DNA of 51,357 nt from Candidatus Neomarinimicrobium atlanticum (GTDB lineage: Bacteria; Fidelibacterota; Marinisomatia; Marinisomatales; Marinisomataceae). Position numbers and translations under genes: made by a program. The notes below the pieces were generated by a model that saw nothing but the letters and a program-made list of their open reading frames with translations, was not told the DNA's origin and did no database searches. Shown piece by piece: positions 31,747 through 41,601 of this stretch. The stretch covers positions 8,278 through 59,634 of the forward strand of contig AQSA01000012.1 in NCBI GenBank assembly GCA_000402815.1. The letters are read 5' to 3'. Within the stretch, counting starts at the first letter, position 1. Every line of letters begins with the position of its first letter.

Positions 31747-32623
31747 CAATCAGTACAGGACAATTACATTGTTGCGCAATACTAATTGGCTTACTGCCAA
31801 AAAAGTATTTTAAAATCGGATTCTTTGGAGATACTCCAAGCATAACTAGGCTATCATCTTTGGCATATTTCACTACACTTTTTACAGGATCGCCCTCAAG
31901 AATTGTGATATTATTTTTGATACCTGCATTTGTAAATTTTTTTTCAGTCTTTTTTAGTATACTTTTCAATTCTTTATCTGAAGATTTATTTTCTAATACT
32001 GTAATGATTTCTACAGCCATCTTTTTAGACTTTGCAAACTGCTGAGCAATTTCAATTGCTTTATTTGAGCCTAAAGAATTATTAACAGGTAATAAAATTT
32101 TATATTTCTTATTGACCGAATAGTTTTTTACTACCATTACAGAGCTATCAATGAATTGTACTAATTTATGATGCATGCCTTTATTTCCACCGCCACCAAT
32201 AATGGTTATATCATGACTATTACTTTCCACCTCAGACCTTAGTTGGTCTATAATTTCACCGGTACGTAAGATTAGATCAATTTTATTTGAATGACTTCCT
32301 TTAAGTAGTACACGCATTCTAGAATTTTCTTCATCTATAATAAGGTTATCGTTGAAATTGACACTACTGTCATTCTTTTTAATATATTTTTTTGATTCTA
32401 AAAAATCATATGCCCATTCTAAAGTTCTTACTCCAGGTCTATACAATTCTCTATCATCTAAATTTTGATGTACAACACTAACATCTTTTTCAGAAAATTG
32501 ACTGATTTTTTTACCAACATAGGCAATAGTAGTAGTTGCTTCAAATGAGTTAGCAATTTTCATTCCAAGATCTAATGTTGGTTTGGAATATTCCTTACCT
32601 CCAATTGCAATTAAGATATTCAT
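31739..32623 (-). CDS. Universal stress protein (UspA-type, two domains)
   Basis: 294 residues with two tandem Usp-like halves. The first is diverged, beginning 'MNILIAIGGKEYSKPTLDLG'. The second (about 170-294) has 'KILLPVNNSLGSNKAIEIAQ', 'ILEGDPVKSVVKYAKDD' and the late 'LGVSPKNPILKYFFGSKP' that replaces the G-x2-G-x9-G-S ATP loop, then 'CNCPVLIAK'. It overlaps the anion transporter gene by 4 bases and follows it, so it probably regulates or supports that transporter. Its C-terminal half overlaps tpx by 8 bases. Confidence 0.85.
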   Translation of the reverse strand: MNILIAIGGKEYSKPTLDLGMKIANSFEATTTIAYVGKKISQFSEKDVSVVHQNLDDRELYRPGVRTLEWAYDFLESKKYIKKNDSSVNFNDNLIIDEENSRMRVLLKGSHSNKIDLILRTGEIIDQLRSEVESNSHDITIIGGGGNKGMHHKLVQFIDSSVMVVKNYSVNKKYKILLPVNNSLGSNKAIEIAQQFAKSKKMAVEIITVLENKSSDKELKSILKKTEKKFTNAGIKNNITILEGDPVKSVVKYAKDDSLVMLGVSPKNPILKYFFGSKPISIAQQCNCPVLIAK

Positions 32624-34068
32624 AGCGTTACCCAGTAAAATTTTGACATTAAATATAAAATAACAATTGAACTAGTAAACATCAACAGTCCAACTTTAAA
32701 AAAAGTTTTTGTGCTAACTAAGCCAGTAGAATAAATAATCATTGCTGTAGGAGATGAAATAACTGTCAGAAATGAAAATCCCGATGCAATAGCAGCTGAC
32801 AAAGCAAAAGATATATCAGTAGGCTGTAATTCAATTGCCATAGGACCTAATAGTGAAATTGTGGCTGAACTTGTAAAAAAGTTTGCAGTGAGACCTGTTA
32901 AAATTGCCATAAAAGGCCAACTAAGATTTAAATCACTTTCAGGCATTAGAGCTAGCATTACATTAAATTTTTCAACCATCCAAGAAGATGCTCCTGTTTC
33001 GTTGATTTGAAATCCTAAAGAAATAGTTGCAGCAAATAAAAGTATAACACCCCAATTTGTATTTTTATTAATCACTTCCCATGAGACCATTCCACAAATC
33101 ATAAAGATTAAAGCACCGCAAAGAGCTATGATACCTAAGCCAAATTGTTCATTAAATAAAAACCAGCAAGTAACAATAAATAAAATGATAATAGAAGAAA
33201 AAAGATGGTTGATATTATTTCTGGTATTTGATTTAGCTACCTTCTTTTTATAACCTTGGATTTGAATATTTTTAAGTGTAGTTGGAAAGGCGAATTGTAA
33301 AACAAAATAGGCAACAATTAGCTGAATTATTAATATTGGGTAAGCATGCTTCATCCATTCCCAATAATCAATATGAATACTACTAAATTCTTGTAAATAA
33401 TTAATCATAATCACATTTCGAGCTCCACCAGATGGCGTACCAATAGATCCAATAATAGTTCCATATGCAACAGAAAATAGAGTAAGTAATACAGCATTTC
33501 TTCCATCTGTTTGTTTAGTATCAATGTTTTTAACTACCGACAATCCTATAGGTAGCATGATAGCAATTATTGTATGTTCTCCTAAAAAAGAAGAAAGAAT
33601 TGCAGAAATGGTCATTAATCCTGCTAGAAACAATCTTTTACTTTTACCAAATAGTCGTATGATAACTTTGGCTAACCGTATATCAAGCCCTTGATGTACA
33701 ATAGCAATAGCAAACATGAGAGAACCCATTACAAATAATACAGCATCGTTCATAAATGATGCAGCAACTACATCTGGCGGTGCTACACCTAACAATACTT
33801 GTAGTACTAATGTTAATAATGCTATTGCTGGAAATGGTATTGGCTCAAATGTTACTAATGTAAAAACCATTAATAGAATAATTAAACTATGATATCCAGG
33901 AACGGTTAGACCAATTGGGGTGCTTAAGTTCAAGAGAAAAATTGCTAACAAAACACTAAAAACAAACCATTTTTTTTGAGAAAACCAATAAAGCATTGAA
34001 GATGAAATTATTTTATAAGACTCGTTCATTGAATCTAATTTATTTAATAAATCAAGAAAAGATAACAC
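32620..34068 (-). CDS. SLC13/DASS-family anion transporter
   Basis: 482 residues with about 11-12 helices. The SLC13 helices are recognisable, e.g. 'LVLQVLLGVAPPDVVAASFM', 'LAGLMTISAILSSFLGEHTI', 'GSIGTPSGGARNVIMINYL' and 'ANFFTSSATISLLGPMAIEL'. The family imports sulfate, dicarboxylates, citrate or phosphate with sodium. The usual SNT motif is not clearly kept in the first half ('LGEHT'), so the substrate is uncertain. Start ATG 34068; ATG at codon 14 ('MNESYK') is an alternative. Downstream overlap with the universal stress gene. Divergent from the respiratory operon. Confidence 0.87.
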   Translation of the reverse strand: MLSFLDLLNKLDSMNESYKIISSSMLYWFSQKKWFVFSVLLAIFLLNLSTPIGLTVPGYHSLIILLMVFTLVTFEPIPFPAIALLTLVLQVLLGVAPPDVVAASFMNDAVLFVMGSLMFAIAIVHQGLDIRLAKVIIRLFGKSKRLFLAGLMTISAILSSFLGEHTIIAIMLPIGLSVVKNIDTKQTDGRNAVLLTLFSVAYGTIIGSIGTPSGGARNVIMINYLQEFSSIHIDYWEWMKHAYPILIIQLIVAYFVLQFAFPTTLKNIQIQGYKKKVAKSNTRNNINHLFSSIIILFIVTCWFLFNEQFGLGIIALCGALIFMICGMVSWEVINKNTNWGVILLFAATISLGFQINETGASSWMVEKFNVMLALMPESDLNLSWPFMAILTGLTANFFTSSATISLLGPMAIELQPTDISFALSAAIASGFSFLTVISSPTAMIIYSTGLVSTKTFFKVGLLMFTSSIVILYLMSKFYWVTL

Positions 34069-34082
34069 TTATGTTATAATTG

Positions 34083-34122
34083 CTTGACTGGTTCACTGAT
34101 TCTGACGTAATGTCAAGTCAAG
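34083..34122. promoter_or_regulatory. Inverted-repeat regulatory region between the anion transporter and the respiratory operon
   Basis: Arms CTTGACT (34083-34089) and AGTCAAG (34116-34122) enclose a second dyad TGAC-gtaat-GTCA (34103-34115). TTGAC-like sequences on both strands could also be -35 elements. The nested symmetry suggests a regulator-binding site for the divergent pair. Confidence 0.45.
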
Positions 34123-34164
34123 ATTTACCTCTATTTTAAATGGTTTTAATATAAAAAAAATATA

Positions 34165-34812
34165 ATGCAATTATTTCCAAGATGGACAAATAATTTTCCT
34201 GGAATATTCCTGATAGGTATATTCCTTTTACTATTCTCTTTATCTTCTTTTATTTGGTATTATGGATCACCCTATTACACTGATGTAGGCTACGCGCCAA
34301 CTCAACCGGTTCCATATAGTCATAAGCTACATGCTGGAGATATGGGTATAGATTGTCGCTATTGTCATGTTGGAGTTGAACAATCTTATTCCGCTGTTAT
34401 TCCACCTACAGAAACTTGCATGGGTTGTCACACATATGTAAAGACAGATAGTGAAAAATTAAAGTTGGTTAGAGAAAGTTGGGAAACTGGAAAACCAATT
34501 GAGTGGATTAAAGTTCATATGCTACCAGAATACGCATACTTTAATCACAGTGTGCATGTCAATTCAGGAGTTGCCTGTATTTCTTGTCATGGAAATATAG
34601 CAGAGATGGAAGTAGTATATCAGGTTAAGCCATTGAGTATGGATTGGTGTTTAGATTGTCATAGATCTGATACGCCAGAGATTCGCCCTAAAAACGAAGT
34701 AACAAACATGTATTGGACTCCACCAGCAGATTATGATAATTTTGTATCATCTTGGGTAGAGCAGCATGGAGACGAAAGACCTGTAGGAGATTGTCAAAAA
34801 TGTCACAGATAA
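34165..34812 (+). CDS. actA: Alternative complex III subunit ActA, pentaheme cytochrome c
   Basis: 215 residues. A signal anchor at about 13-33 is followed by five CxxCH heme-binding motifs: 'CRYCH', 'CMGCH', 'CISCH', 'CLDCH' and a C-terminal 'CQKCH'. This is the heme-carrying subunit of the quinol:cytochrome c/oxidase oxidoreductase ACIII, on the periplasmic side. 'PVPYSHKLHAGDMGIDCRYC' is the family's entry segment. It overlaps actB by 13 bases and heads an operon of over 13 kb. Confidence 0.95.
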   Translation: MQLFPRWTNNFPGIFLIGIFLLLFSLSSFIWYYGSPYYTDVGYAPTQPVPYSHKLHAGDMGIDCRYCHVGVEQSYSAVIPPTETCMGCHTYVKTDSEKLKLVRESWETGKPIEWIKVHMLPEYAYFNHSVHVNSGVACISCHGNIAEMEVVYQVKPLSMDWCLDCHRSDTPEIRPKNEVTNMYWTPPADYDNFVSSWVEQHGDERPVGDCQKCHR

Positions 34813-37800
34813 AAAATAAATCAAAAGAATTTGTAGATACTAATCAAATTGATCATAATACTGTTCAATCGAATGAATTTGGTTATTGGAAAAGTTTAAA
34901 AGATATTTCTTCCTCAGATGATTATGATAATTATTTAAAACAATCTGAACATCATGAAGATAATGGATTATCAAGAAGAAATTTCTTATCTCTTGTTGCG
35001 GCATCTGTAGCTCTAGCTGGGTTGGAAGGCTGTAAAAAACCTGTTCAAAAAATTATTCCATATGTAGAAGCCGAGATAGCAACAATACCAGGAATTCCAA
35101 AACACTATGCAAGTACAATGCCTTTTAAGAATAATGCTCTTGGAATAATTATTGAGAATCATGACGAAAGACCTGTCAAAGTTGAAGGTAATGAAAAGCA
35201 TCCTGCATCAATGGGTAAATCTAATTCTTTTTCTCAAGCTACTACATTAGATATGTATGACCCTGACAGATCTAGAGGTGTAAGATTTAATGGCAAAAAA
35301 GTAGACTGGTCTGAATACATTAAATATGCTCAGTCATTAAATAGTTCTGATGGAAAAAATTTAGCTATTTTATCACAAGAATCTTCGTCACCTACAATGC
35401 AGTATATGCATAGTGAGTTTAAAAAAGCATATCCAAAAGCAGATTGGGTAACCTACGAACCAATTAATAATGAAAACTTATATAAGGGTATTGAACAAGC
35501 TTTTGGTAAAAAATTACAACCATTTAATCGCTTAGAAAATGCTCAGACTATTCTTTCCGTAGGATCTGACTTCTTGGGAGTAGAAGATAATTGCGTGTAT
35601 CATACTCGAAAATTTGCTCAGAATAGAAATTTAGAAGATGAAACAAGCACAATGAATAGACTGTATGTCGTAGAGAGCTTTATGACCCCTACTGGGTCTA
35701 GCGCAGATCATCGTTTGAATGTACCTAACCATGAATTTTCTACAGTATTGAAAGAGCTTGCTGGAGAATTAAAAAAATTAGGGTTAGAGATCGATGCCAC
35801 TCCTATGAAAACACCGAATCATTTATGGATTAAAACTGTAGCCGAAGATTTAATGAAAAATAAAGGCGAATCCATCATTATAGGTGGAAGTGACTTATCA
35901 CCAGATATCCATTGCTTAATCACGGGTATTAATAATCAATTGAAAGCACCGATTGATTATTATCCATTAAGCAAGGCGCATATTACTTCAATGACAGATT
36001 TTAAAGCCTTATGTAAAAAGATGGCAAAGGGTTCAGTAGATAATTTGATTATACTTGGAGGAAATCCAGTATATGATGCTCCCGCTGATTGTAATTTTAA
36101 AGCATCCTTAAAGAAAGTAAAGGCTTCGGTTCACTTAAGTAATATTTACGATGAAACATCTAAGCACTGTCAATGGAATATTGCACAAGCCCACTTCTTT
36201 GAAACTTGGGGAGATGCGATGACATATGATGGTTATGCAAGTATCATTCAGCCACAAATTAGACCTCTTTTTGATTCAAAGAGCGCAATTCAAGTATTAA
36301 CTCCAGTAGTTTTCAAAGAAGATAGAAGCTCTTATGATACGGTTAAAAATGTTTGGAAAAGTAGTATTGTAAAAGAAGCTAATTTTGAAAGAAAATGGGA
36401 GAAAATTTTACATGAAGGTATTTATTCAAAACCATTATTAAGTAGTAAAAAAGTACGTATTAAAAATAAAGTTACTTCAGCAGTGCTTAGCAAAGTGCAG
36501 ACACTTGAGAGTAATAAATTTGAAGTAATTTTTGCACCATCTTCTTCTGTTTATGACGGAAGATATGCTAATAATGGCTGGTTACAAGAGATTCCAAAAC
36601 CAATAACTAGCTTAACATGGGACAATGCTGCTTTTGTCAGCATGAAGGTTGCAAAAAAATTAAATATTAAGAATGGGCAAATGATCGAAATATCAGTTGC
36701 AGGTGTTAGTATTAAAGTTCCAGCATGGATTGTACCTGGACAGAATCAAAAAACTATTACACTTGAATTGGGTTATGGTAGAGAATTTTCTGGTAGAATT
36801 GGTAGCGGTGTAGGTTTCAATGTATATCCACTAAGAACAAGTTTAAATATGGGATATGCTATGAATGCTGAAATTAAAACACTTAAAGAAACATATCCTT
36901 TGGCAAGTACGCAAGAGCACTATGGTCTTGAAGAAGATAAGTTAGCAGCTCCAGGATTCAGCGATCTATCTACAAATGAAGTACAATCAAGGATTCCTGA
37001 TTTAGTAAAGCAATCAACATTAGAAGAGTACAAAAAAAATCCAGAATTTGTTCAGGATATTGTCGAGTCACACAAACCAGATAAAAAAAGAAGCTGGGCA
37101 GATCATTCAATGTACAATCCTGAGCCAGAATATGACTACTCAAAAGGTAATCAGTGGGGGATGTCTATAGATTTAACAAGTTGTACCAGCTGTAATGCTT
37201 GTTCTATTGCTTGCCAAAGTGAAAACAATATTCCTGTCGTAGGTAAGCAACAAGTAATGAATGGTAGAGAGATGCATTGGATTCGTATTGATAATTACTT
37301 TTCTGGCGATCCTGATAATCCAGAAGTATCCACACAATCAGTTGCTTGTGTACACTGTGAATTAGCGCCATGTGAACAGGTTTGTCCTGTAGGTGCTACT
37401 ACTCACTCCACAGACGGTGTAAATCAAATGACTTATAATCGTTGTTTAGGTACAAGGTATTGTGCAAATAATTGTCCTTATAAAGTAAGAAAATTTAATT
37501 TTTATAATTACACAAGAGATCTACCAGAAGTAGTGCAGATGGCAATGAATCCTGATGTAAGTATGCGCTTTAGAGGAGTTATGGAAAAATGTACATACTG
37601 TTATCAGCGTGTAAGCGAAGCTCGCATTAAAGCAGAAAATGAAAATAGAGACCTAGTTGATGGAGATATTAAAGTAGCTTGCGCACAATCATGTCCAGCA
37701 GATGCTATTAAGTTTGGAGATATCAATGATCCAAATAGCGAAGTTAGTAAAGCAAAAAGACGTAATCGTGATTATGCTTTATTAGGGCAGCTCGGTACTA

Positions 37801-37883
37801 GCCCACGAACTACATATCTTGCAAAAATTAGAAATCAAAATCCTAAATTATCTTCAGGCAGTCATCAAGGAGCACATCACTAG
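34800..37883 (+). CDS. actB: Alternative complex III subunit ActB (molybdopterin-oxidoreductase-like plus Fe-S domain)
   Basis: About 1027 residues from ATG 34800 ('MSQIKNKSKEF'); an in-frame ATG at 34752 would extend far into actA. A twin-arginine-type segment 'LSRRNFLSLVAASVALAGLE' lies near residue 60. The large middle part resembles molybdopterin oxidoreductases but lacks cofactor, as is usual for ActB. The C-terminal quarter is a ferredoxin-like domain with clusters of cysteines: 'CTSCNACSIACQSE', 'CVHCELAPCEQVCPVGA', 'CLGTRYCANNCPY', 'CTYCYQR' and 'ACAQSCPADA'. It carries electrons from quinol to ActA/ActE. Start overlaps actA; the stop abuts actC. Confidence 0.96.
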   Translation: MSQIKNKSKEFVDTNQIDHNTVQSNEFGYWKSLKDISSSDDYDNYLKQSEHHEDNGLSRRNFLSLVAASVALAGLEGCKKPVQKIIPYVEAEIATIPGIPKHYASTMPFKNNALGIIIENHDERPVKVEGNEKHPASMGKSNSFSQATTLDMYDPDRSRGVRFNGKKVDWSEYIKYAQSLNSSDGKNLAILSQESSSPTMQYMHSEFKKAYPKADWVTYEPINNENLYKGIEQAFGKKLQPFNRLENAQTILSVGSDFLGVEDNCVYHTRKFAQNRNLEDETSTMNRLYVVESFMTPTGSSADHRLNVPNHEFSTVLKELAGELKKLGLEIDATPMKTPNHLWIKTVAEDLMKNKGESIIIGGSDLSPDIHCLITGINNQLKAPIDYYPLSKAHITSMTDFKALCKKMAKGSVDNLIILGGNPVYDAPADCNFKASLKKVKASVHLSNIYDETSKHCQWNIAQAHFFETWGDAMTYDGYASIIQPQIRPLFDSKSAIQVLTPVVFKEDRSSYDTVKNVWKSSIVKEANFERKWEKILHEGIYSKPLLSSKKVRIKNKVTSAVLSKVQTLESNKFEVIFAPSSSVYDGRYANNGWLQEIPKPITSLTWDNAAFVSMKVAKKLNIKNGQMIEISVAGVSIKVPAWIVPGQNQKTITLELGYGREFSGRIGSGVGFNVYPLRTSLNMGYAMNAEIKTLKETYPLASTQEHYGLEEDKLAAPGFSDLSTNEVQSRIPDLVKQSTLEEYKKNPEFVQDIVESHKPDKKRSWADHSMYNPEPEYDYSKGNQWGMSIDLTSCTSCNACSIACQSENNIPVVGKQQVMNGREMHWIRIDNYFSGDPDNPEVSTQSVACVHCELAPCEQVCPVGATTHSTDGVNQMTYNRCLGTRYCANNCPYKVRKFNFYNYTRDLPEVVQMAMNPDVSMRFRGVMEKCTYCYQRVSEARIKAENENRDLVDGDIKVACAQSCPADAIKFGDINDPNSEVSKAKRRNRDYALLGQLGTSPRTTYLAKIRNQNPKLSSGSHQGAHH

Positions 37884-39272
37884 ATGATGAATAATAAAAT
37901 AAAGTCAAAAGCAGAAATTCGTGCTGAAAAACTACTTCCCGGTAATCAAGATTTTACTACTTTAACAGATGATATAGCTGGAGTACCAGAACAAAAAAAG
38001 ACTCCAATTCAATGGTGGCTTTTGTTTGGACTAGCCCTGTCTTTATTAGCTATTTTTGCTGGTAGTGTTGGATTCCTTATATGGGAAGGTACTGGAATCT
38101 GGGGTATTAACAATCCTGTATTCTGGGGATGGGCTATTATTAATTTTGTTTGGTGGGTAGGTATTGGTCATGCAGGAACTTTAATATCTGCTATTTTACA
38201 TCTATTTAGACAAAATTGGAGAAATGCTATTAATCGATTCGCTGAAACGATGACTCTTTTTGCTGTGATTTGTGCATTAGTTTTTCCTGGGATTCATGTT
38301 GGAAGAATTTGGGTAGCTTACTGGTTTCTACCAATACCAAATCAGATGGGAATGTGGCCAAATATGAGAAGTCCATTAATATGGGATTTCTTTGCTGTAT
38401 TCACATACTTTACAGTATCATTGCTATTCTGGTATACAGGATTAATTCCAGATTTGGCAACATTGAGAGATAGAGCAAAAACAAATTTAAAAAGAAAAAT
38501 TTATGGTTTCTTTGCATTAGGTTGGAGAGGTGGGAACAGACAATGGCAGCATTATGAGCTAGCTTATTTAGTTCTTGCTGGTATATCTACTCCTTTAGTT
38601 TTATCAGTGCATAGTGTGGTTAGTTCTGATTTTGCTACCAGCGTTATACCTGGTTGGCATACAACAATATTCCCTCCTTATTTTGTAGCGGGAGCTATTT
38701 ATTCCGGATTTGGAATGGTGATGACATTATCTATTATAGCAAGAAAAGTATACAATTTAGGGCATATTATAACACTAGAACATCTTGACAAGATGGCACA
38801 AATTATGCTATTAACTGGTTGTATGGTTGGTTATGCTTATTCCATGGAATTCTTTGTTGCGTGGTATAGTGGCAATGCATATGAATCATTCGCTTTTGTA
38901 AACAGAGCTTTAGGACCATATTGGTGGGGGTACTGGGCAATGATTTTCTGTAATGTTGTTGTACCTCAGTTTTTTTGGTTTGAAAGATATAGAAGACATA
39001 TTCCATTCTTATTTATCACATCAATATTAGTAAATATTGGGATGTGGTTTGAAAGATTTGTAATTGTAGTTATTACACTTCACAGAGACTTTATGCCAGG
39101 TGCTTGGGCAATGTATAACCCAACAATATTTGATGTTTCAATTTACATAGGAACATTTGGATTATTTTTTACAGGATTTTTATTATTTCTAAGATTTTTA
39201 CCGATGGTATCTATTGCCGAAGCAAAATTAGTATTACCAGAATCTAATCCTCATCATGGGCACGAAGAATGA
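37884..39272 (+). CDS. actC: Alternative complex III subunit ActC (NrfD-like quinol-binding membrane protein)
   Basis: 462 residues with ten helices; a second in-frame ATG follows the first. Signature segments 'GIGHAGTLISAILHLFRQNW', 'NRFAETMTLFAVICAL', 'GRIWVAYWFLPIP', 'HYELAYLVLAGISTPLVLSV', 'SVVSSDFATSVIPGWHTTIF' and 'ERFVIVVITLHRDFMPG' are typical of NrfD/PsrC-like ActC. It holds the quinol oxidation site in the membrane and may move protons. Abuts actB and overlaps actD by 4 bases. Confidence 0.96.
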   Translation: MMNNKIKSKAEIRAEKLLPGNQDFTTLTDDIAGVPEQKKTPIQWWLLFGLALSLLAIFAGSVGFLIWEGTGIWGINNPVFWGWAIINFVWWVGIGHAGTLISAILHLFRQNWRNAINRFAETMTLFAVICALVFPGIHVGRIWVAYWFLPIPNQMGMWPNMRSPLIWDFFAVFTYFTVSLLFWYTGLIPDLATLRDRAKTNLKRKIYGFFALGWRGGNRQWQHYELAYLVLAGISTPLVLSVHSVVSSDFATSVIPGWHTTIFPPYFVAGAIYSGFGMVMTLSIIARKVYNLGHIITLEHLDKMAQIMLLTGCMVGYAYSMEFFVAWYSGNAYESFAFVNRALGPYWWGYWAMIFCNVVVPQFFWFERYRRHIPFLFITSILVNIGMWFERFVIVVITLHRDFMPGAWAMYNPTIFDVSIYIGTFGLFFTGFLLFLRFLPMVSIAEAKLVLPESNPHHGHEE

Positions 39273-39802
39273 ATACATATGGCGTCATAGCAAGGTTTAA
39301 TGATCCTGTAGAATTAGTTCATGCTGCAGAAAAGATAAGAGATGCTGGCTTCACAGATTTTGACTGTCACTCTCCATTCCCAATTCATGGTATGGACGAT
39401 GCAATGGGTCTTAAAAGATCAAAGTTAGGTTATGTGATCGGAGCAATGGGATTAACTGGCGCTTTATTCGGTTTTGGATTACAAACTTGGATTCACTCAA
39501 TTGAGTATCCAATGAATATTAGTGGAAAGCCATTTTTTGCTTATCCGGCATATGCAATTATTACATTTGAACTTATGGTTCTATTTAGTGCTTTCGGTGC
39601 AGTGTTTGGAATGATGTACTTCAATAGTATACCTCGATTCCATCATCCTGTATTTTATTCAGATAAATTTTCTAGAGTCACGAGCGATGCGTTCTATGTT
39701 AGTATTGAAATTTCAGATCCCAAATATAATGAACAAGAAGTAAAATCATTTTTAGATAAAATTGGCGGCACAGATATTGAGGTATTAAAAGATGAAAATT
39801 AA
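39269..39802 (+). CDS. actD: Alternative complex III subunit ActD (DUF3341)
   Basis: 177 residues with two central helices ('YVIGAMGLTGALFGFGLQTW', 'AIITFELMVLFSAFGAVFGM'). The DUF3341 opening 'YGVIARFNDPVELVHAAEKI' and 'YDFHSPFPIHGMDDAMGL'-like segment ('DCHSPFPIHGMDDAMGLKRS') are plain. It stabilises the ActC/ActF membrane part. Overlaps actC by 4 bases and actE by 11 bases. Confidence 0.94.
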   Translation: MNTYGVIARFNDPVELVHAAEKIRDAGFTDFDCHSPFPIHGMDDAMGLKRSKLGYVIGAMGLTGALFGFGLQTWIHSIEYPMNISGKPFFAYPAYAIITFELMVLFSAFGAVFGMMYFNSIPRFHHPVFYSDKFSRVTSDAFYVSIEISDPKYNEQEVKSFLDKIGGTDIEVLKDEN

Positions 39803-40400
39803 TATATTATTTTTAAGCATTTTCTTTCTATCTGGCTGTTTTAGAGGCGCGAAATTTGAAGAACCTCCAATCCACCTAAATCCTAATATGGATAATCAGC
39901 AAAAATATAGATCATTAGAAGAAAGCTATTTTTTTGAAGATGGCTCCACGATGAGAACTCCAATCGAAGGAACTATTGCCAGAGGACAGTATGATGAGAA
40001 TGCTTCACGATTAACTGGTAAGAATGAGGACGGTTCATACATAGCAAGTAACCCTGTAGCACTATCAGCAGAGGTGCTTGATAGAGGCGAAGAAAGATTT
40101 AACATCTATTGCATTGTATGCCATTCGCAAGTTGGAAACGGTAAGGGTATTATTACACAATATGATTATCCTGTTATCCCAGCCAATCTGCATGATGAGC
40201 GTATTCGTTTACAGCCTGATGGTGAAATGTATAATACTATAAGATATGGGCTTCGTAGTATGCCTGCATATGGATACCAAATAGAATCAGATGATGTATG
40301 GTCTATAGTACATTATGTTAGAGCATTGCAAAGAAGTCAAAATGCTACTTTTGAAGACTTACCAAAAGAAGAACAAGAAAAGATGGCTAAGGAATCATGA
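39792..40400 (+). CDS. actE: Alternative complex III subunit ActE, monoheme cytochrome c lipoprotein
   Basis: 202 residues with signal peptide and lipobox 'IFFLSGC'. One heme site 'YCIVCHSQVGNGKG' lies near residue 113, with an axial Met in 'LRSMPAYGYQI'. 'RGEERFNIYC'-type lead-in ('DRGEERFNIYCIVC') and 'VWSIVHYVRALQRSQN' are standard. It passes electrons from the complex to the oxidase. Overlaps actD by 11 bases and actF by 4 bases. Confidence 0.95.
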   Translation: MKINILFLSIFFLSGCFRGAKFEEPPIHLNPNMDNQQKYRSLEESYFFEDGSTMRTPIEGTIARGQYDENASRLTGKNEDGSYIASNPVALSAEVLDRGEERFNIYCIVCHSQVGNGKGIITQYDYPVIPANLHDERIRLQPDGEMYNTIRYGLRSMPAYGYQIESDDVWSIVHYVRALQRSQNATFEDLPKEEQEKMAKES

Positions 40401-41599
40401 AATTAGATTCAAAAACATATAATTATACTTCAAAAAAATCTACTAATCTCATCTTAGTTTTTGCAGGCTTAGTATTATTAATCATGGCTTGGGTTGCCGG
40501 CTTTGATTCAAAAGAATTTTATTTTTCCTATCTTACTTCATTCTTTTTTTGGTTAAGTATTATTTTAGGTGCCATGTTCTTTGTATTTGTTCACTATGCA
40601 TTCTCTGCAACATGGAGTGTTGCGATAATAAGAGTAATGGAGAATACTTTAATGTTAATGCCAATATTTACAATGTTATTTTTTCCAATTATTGCAGGAA
40701 TGGAGCTACTTTTTAAATGGCTTCCAAACCATAGTTATTGGCTTACCCATAGTTTCGAAGCAGATCATTTGATTCAACATAAATTACCTTTTTTAAACAA
40801 AGAATTTTTCTTACAAAGAGCTGTAGCTTACTTTAGTTTATGGAATCTCATAGCATTCTATATTTATTATACTTCAACTAATCATGACGTTACTGGCGAT
40901 CATAATGCTTTGAAAAAGCTAAAGAATTTTACTATGAGTCCTATAGGAGTATTATTATTCACAAGCATCACTTTTGCAGGCCTTGATTGGTTGATGAGCT
41001 TAGATCCGCATTGGTATTCTACAATGTATGGAGTATATACTTTTGCAGGATCATTCTTAGCATTCTTAGCATTCTTAACTTTTACGCTAATCCGCTTAAA
41101 AGATCAGGGGTATTTAAAAGATATTGTTTCAGAAGAGCATTTTCATGATCTTGGAAAGTATCTATTTGCCTTTACTGTTTTCTATTGCTATATCGCCGGT
41201 GCACAATTTTATTTTATTTGGTATAGTAATATTCCAGAAGAAACTATTTGGTATCTTCATAGATGGGTAGGCTCTTGGAAGACAATAAGTATTTTGCTGA
41301 TAGTGGGTAAATTTTTCATTCCATTCTTTGCATTAATTTTTAGAGGATCTAAGAGAAATATAAGATTGCTACAATTTATGTCTATATGGATATTGTTTAT
41401 GCATTATATTGATATTAATTTTATCGTGATGCCAACTTTCCATCATCATGATTTTCACTTTGGAATATATGACCTAGCTAGTATGCTTGGATTTGCTGCT
41501 ATATTTATTGGTGGATTTAGATATATTATGTCAAGAAGTCCTCTAGTACCGCTCAATGATCCAGAGCTAATACACTCAATTAACCATAGGAATCATTAA
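40397..41599 (+). CDS. actF: Alternative complex III subunit ActF (NrfD-like membrane protein)
   Basis: 400 residues with ten helices, the shorter homologue of ActC. Segments such as 'FVHYAFSATWSVAIIRVMEN', 'HRWVGSWKTISILLIVGKFF', 'DWLMSLDPHWYSTMYGVY' and 'YIDINFIVMPTFHHHDFHFG' are typical. It may be the proton-pathway subunit. It is followed after 2 bases by a small membrane protein also found in similar clusters. Confidence 0.95.
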   Translation: MKLDSKTYNYTSKKSTNLILVFAGLVLLIMAWVAGFDSKEFYFSYLTSFFFWLSIILGAMFFVFVHYAFSATWSVAIIRVMENTLMLMPIFTMLFFPIIAGMELLFKWLPNHSYWLTHSFEADHLIQHKLPFLNKEFFLQRAVAYFSLWNLIAFYIYYTSTNHDVTGDHNALKKLKNFTMSPIGVLLFTSITFAGLDWLMSLDPHWYSTMYGVYTFAGSFLAFLAFLTFTLIRLKDQGYLKDIVSEEHFHDLGKYLFAFTVFYCYIAGAQFYFIWYSNIPEETIWYLHRWVGSWKTISILLIVGKFFIPFFALIFRGSKRNIRLLQFMSIWILFMHYIDINFIVMPTFHHHDFHFGIYDLASMLGFAAIFIGGFRYIMSRSPLVPLNDPELIHSINHRNH

Positions 41600-41601
41600 T
41601 T

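Noticed and set aside
34752..34799. Upstream ATG giving ActB a 16-residue basic extension
   Set aside because: It lies within the last codons of actA including its fifth heme motif; ATG 34800 is better placed and fits the usual actA-actB overlap.
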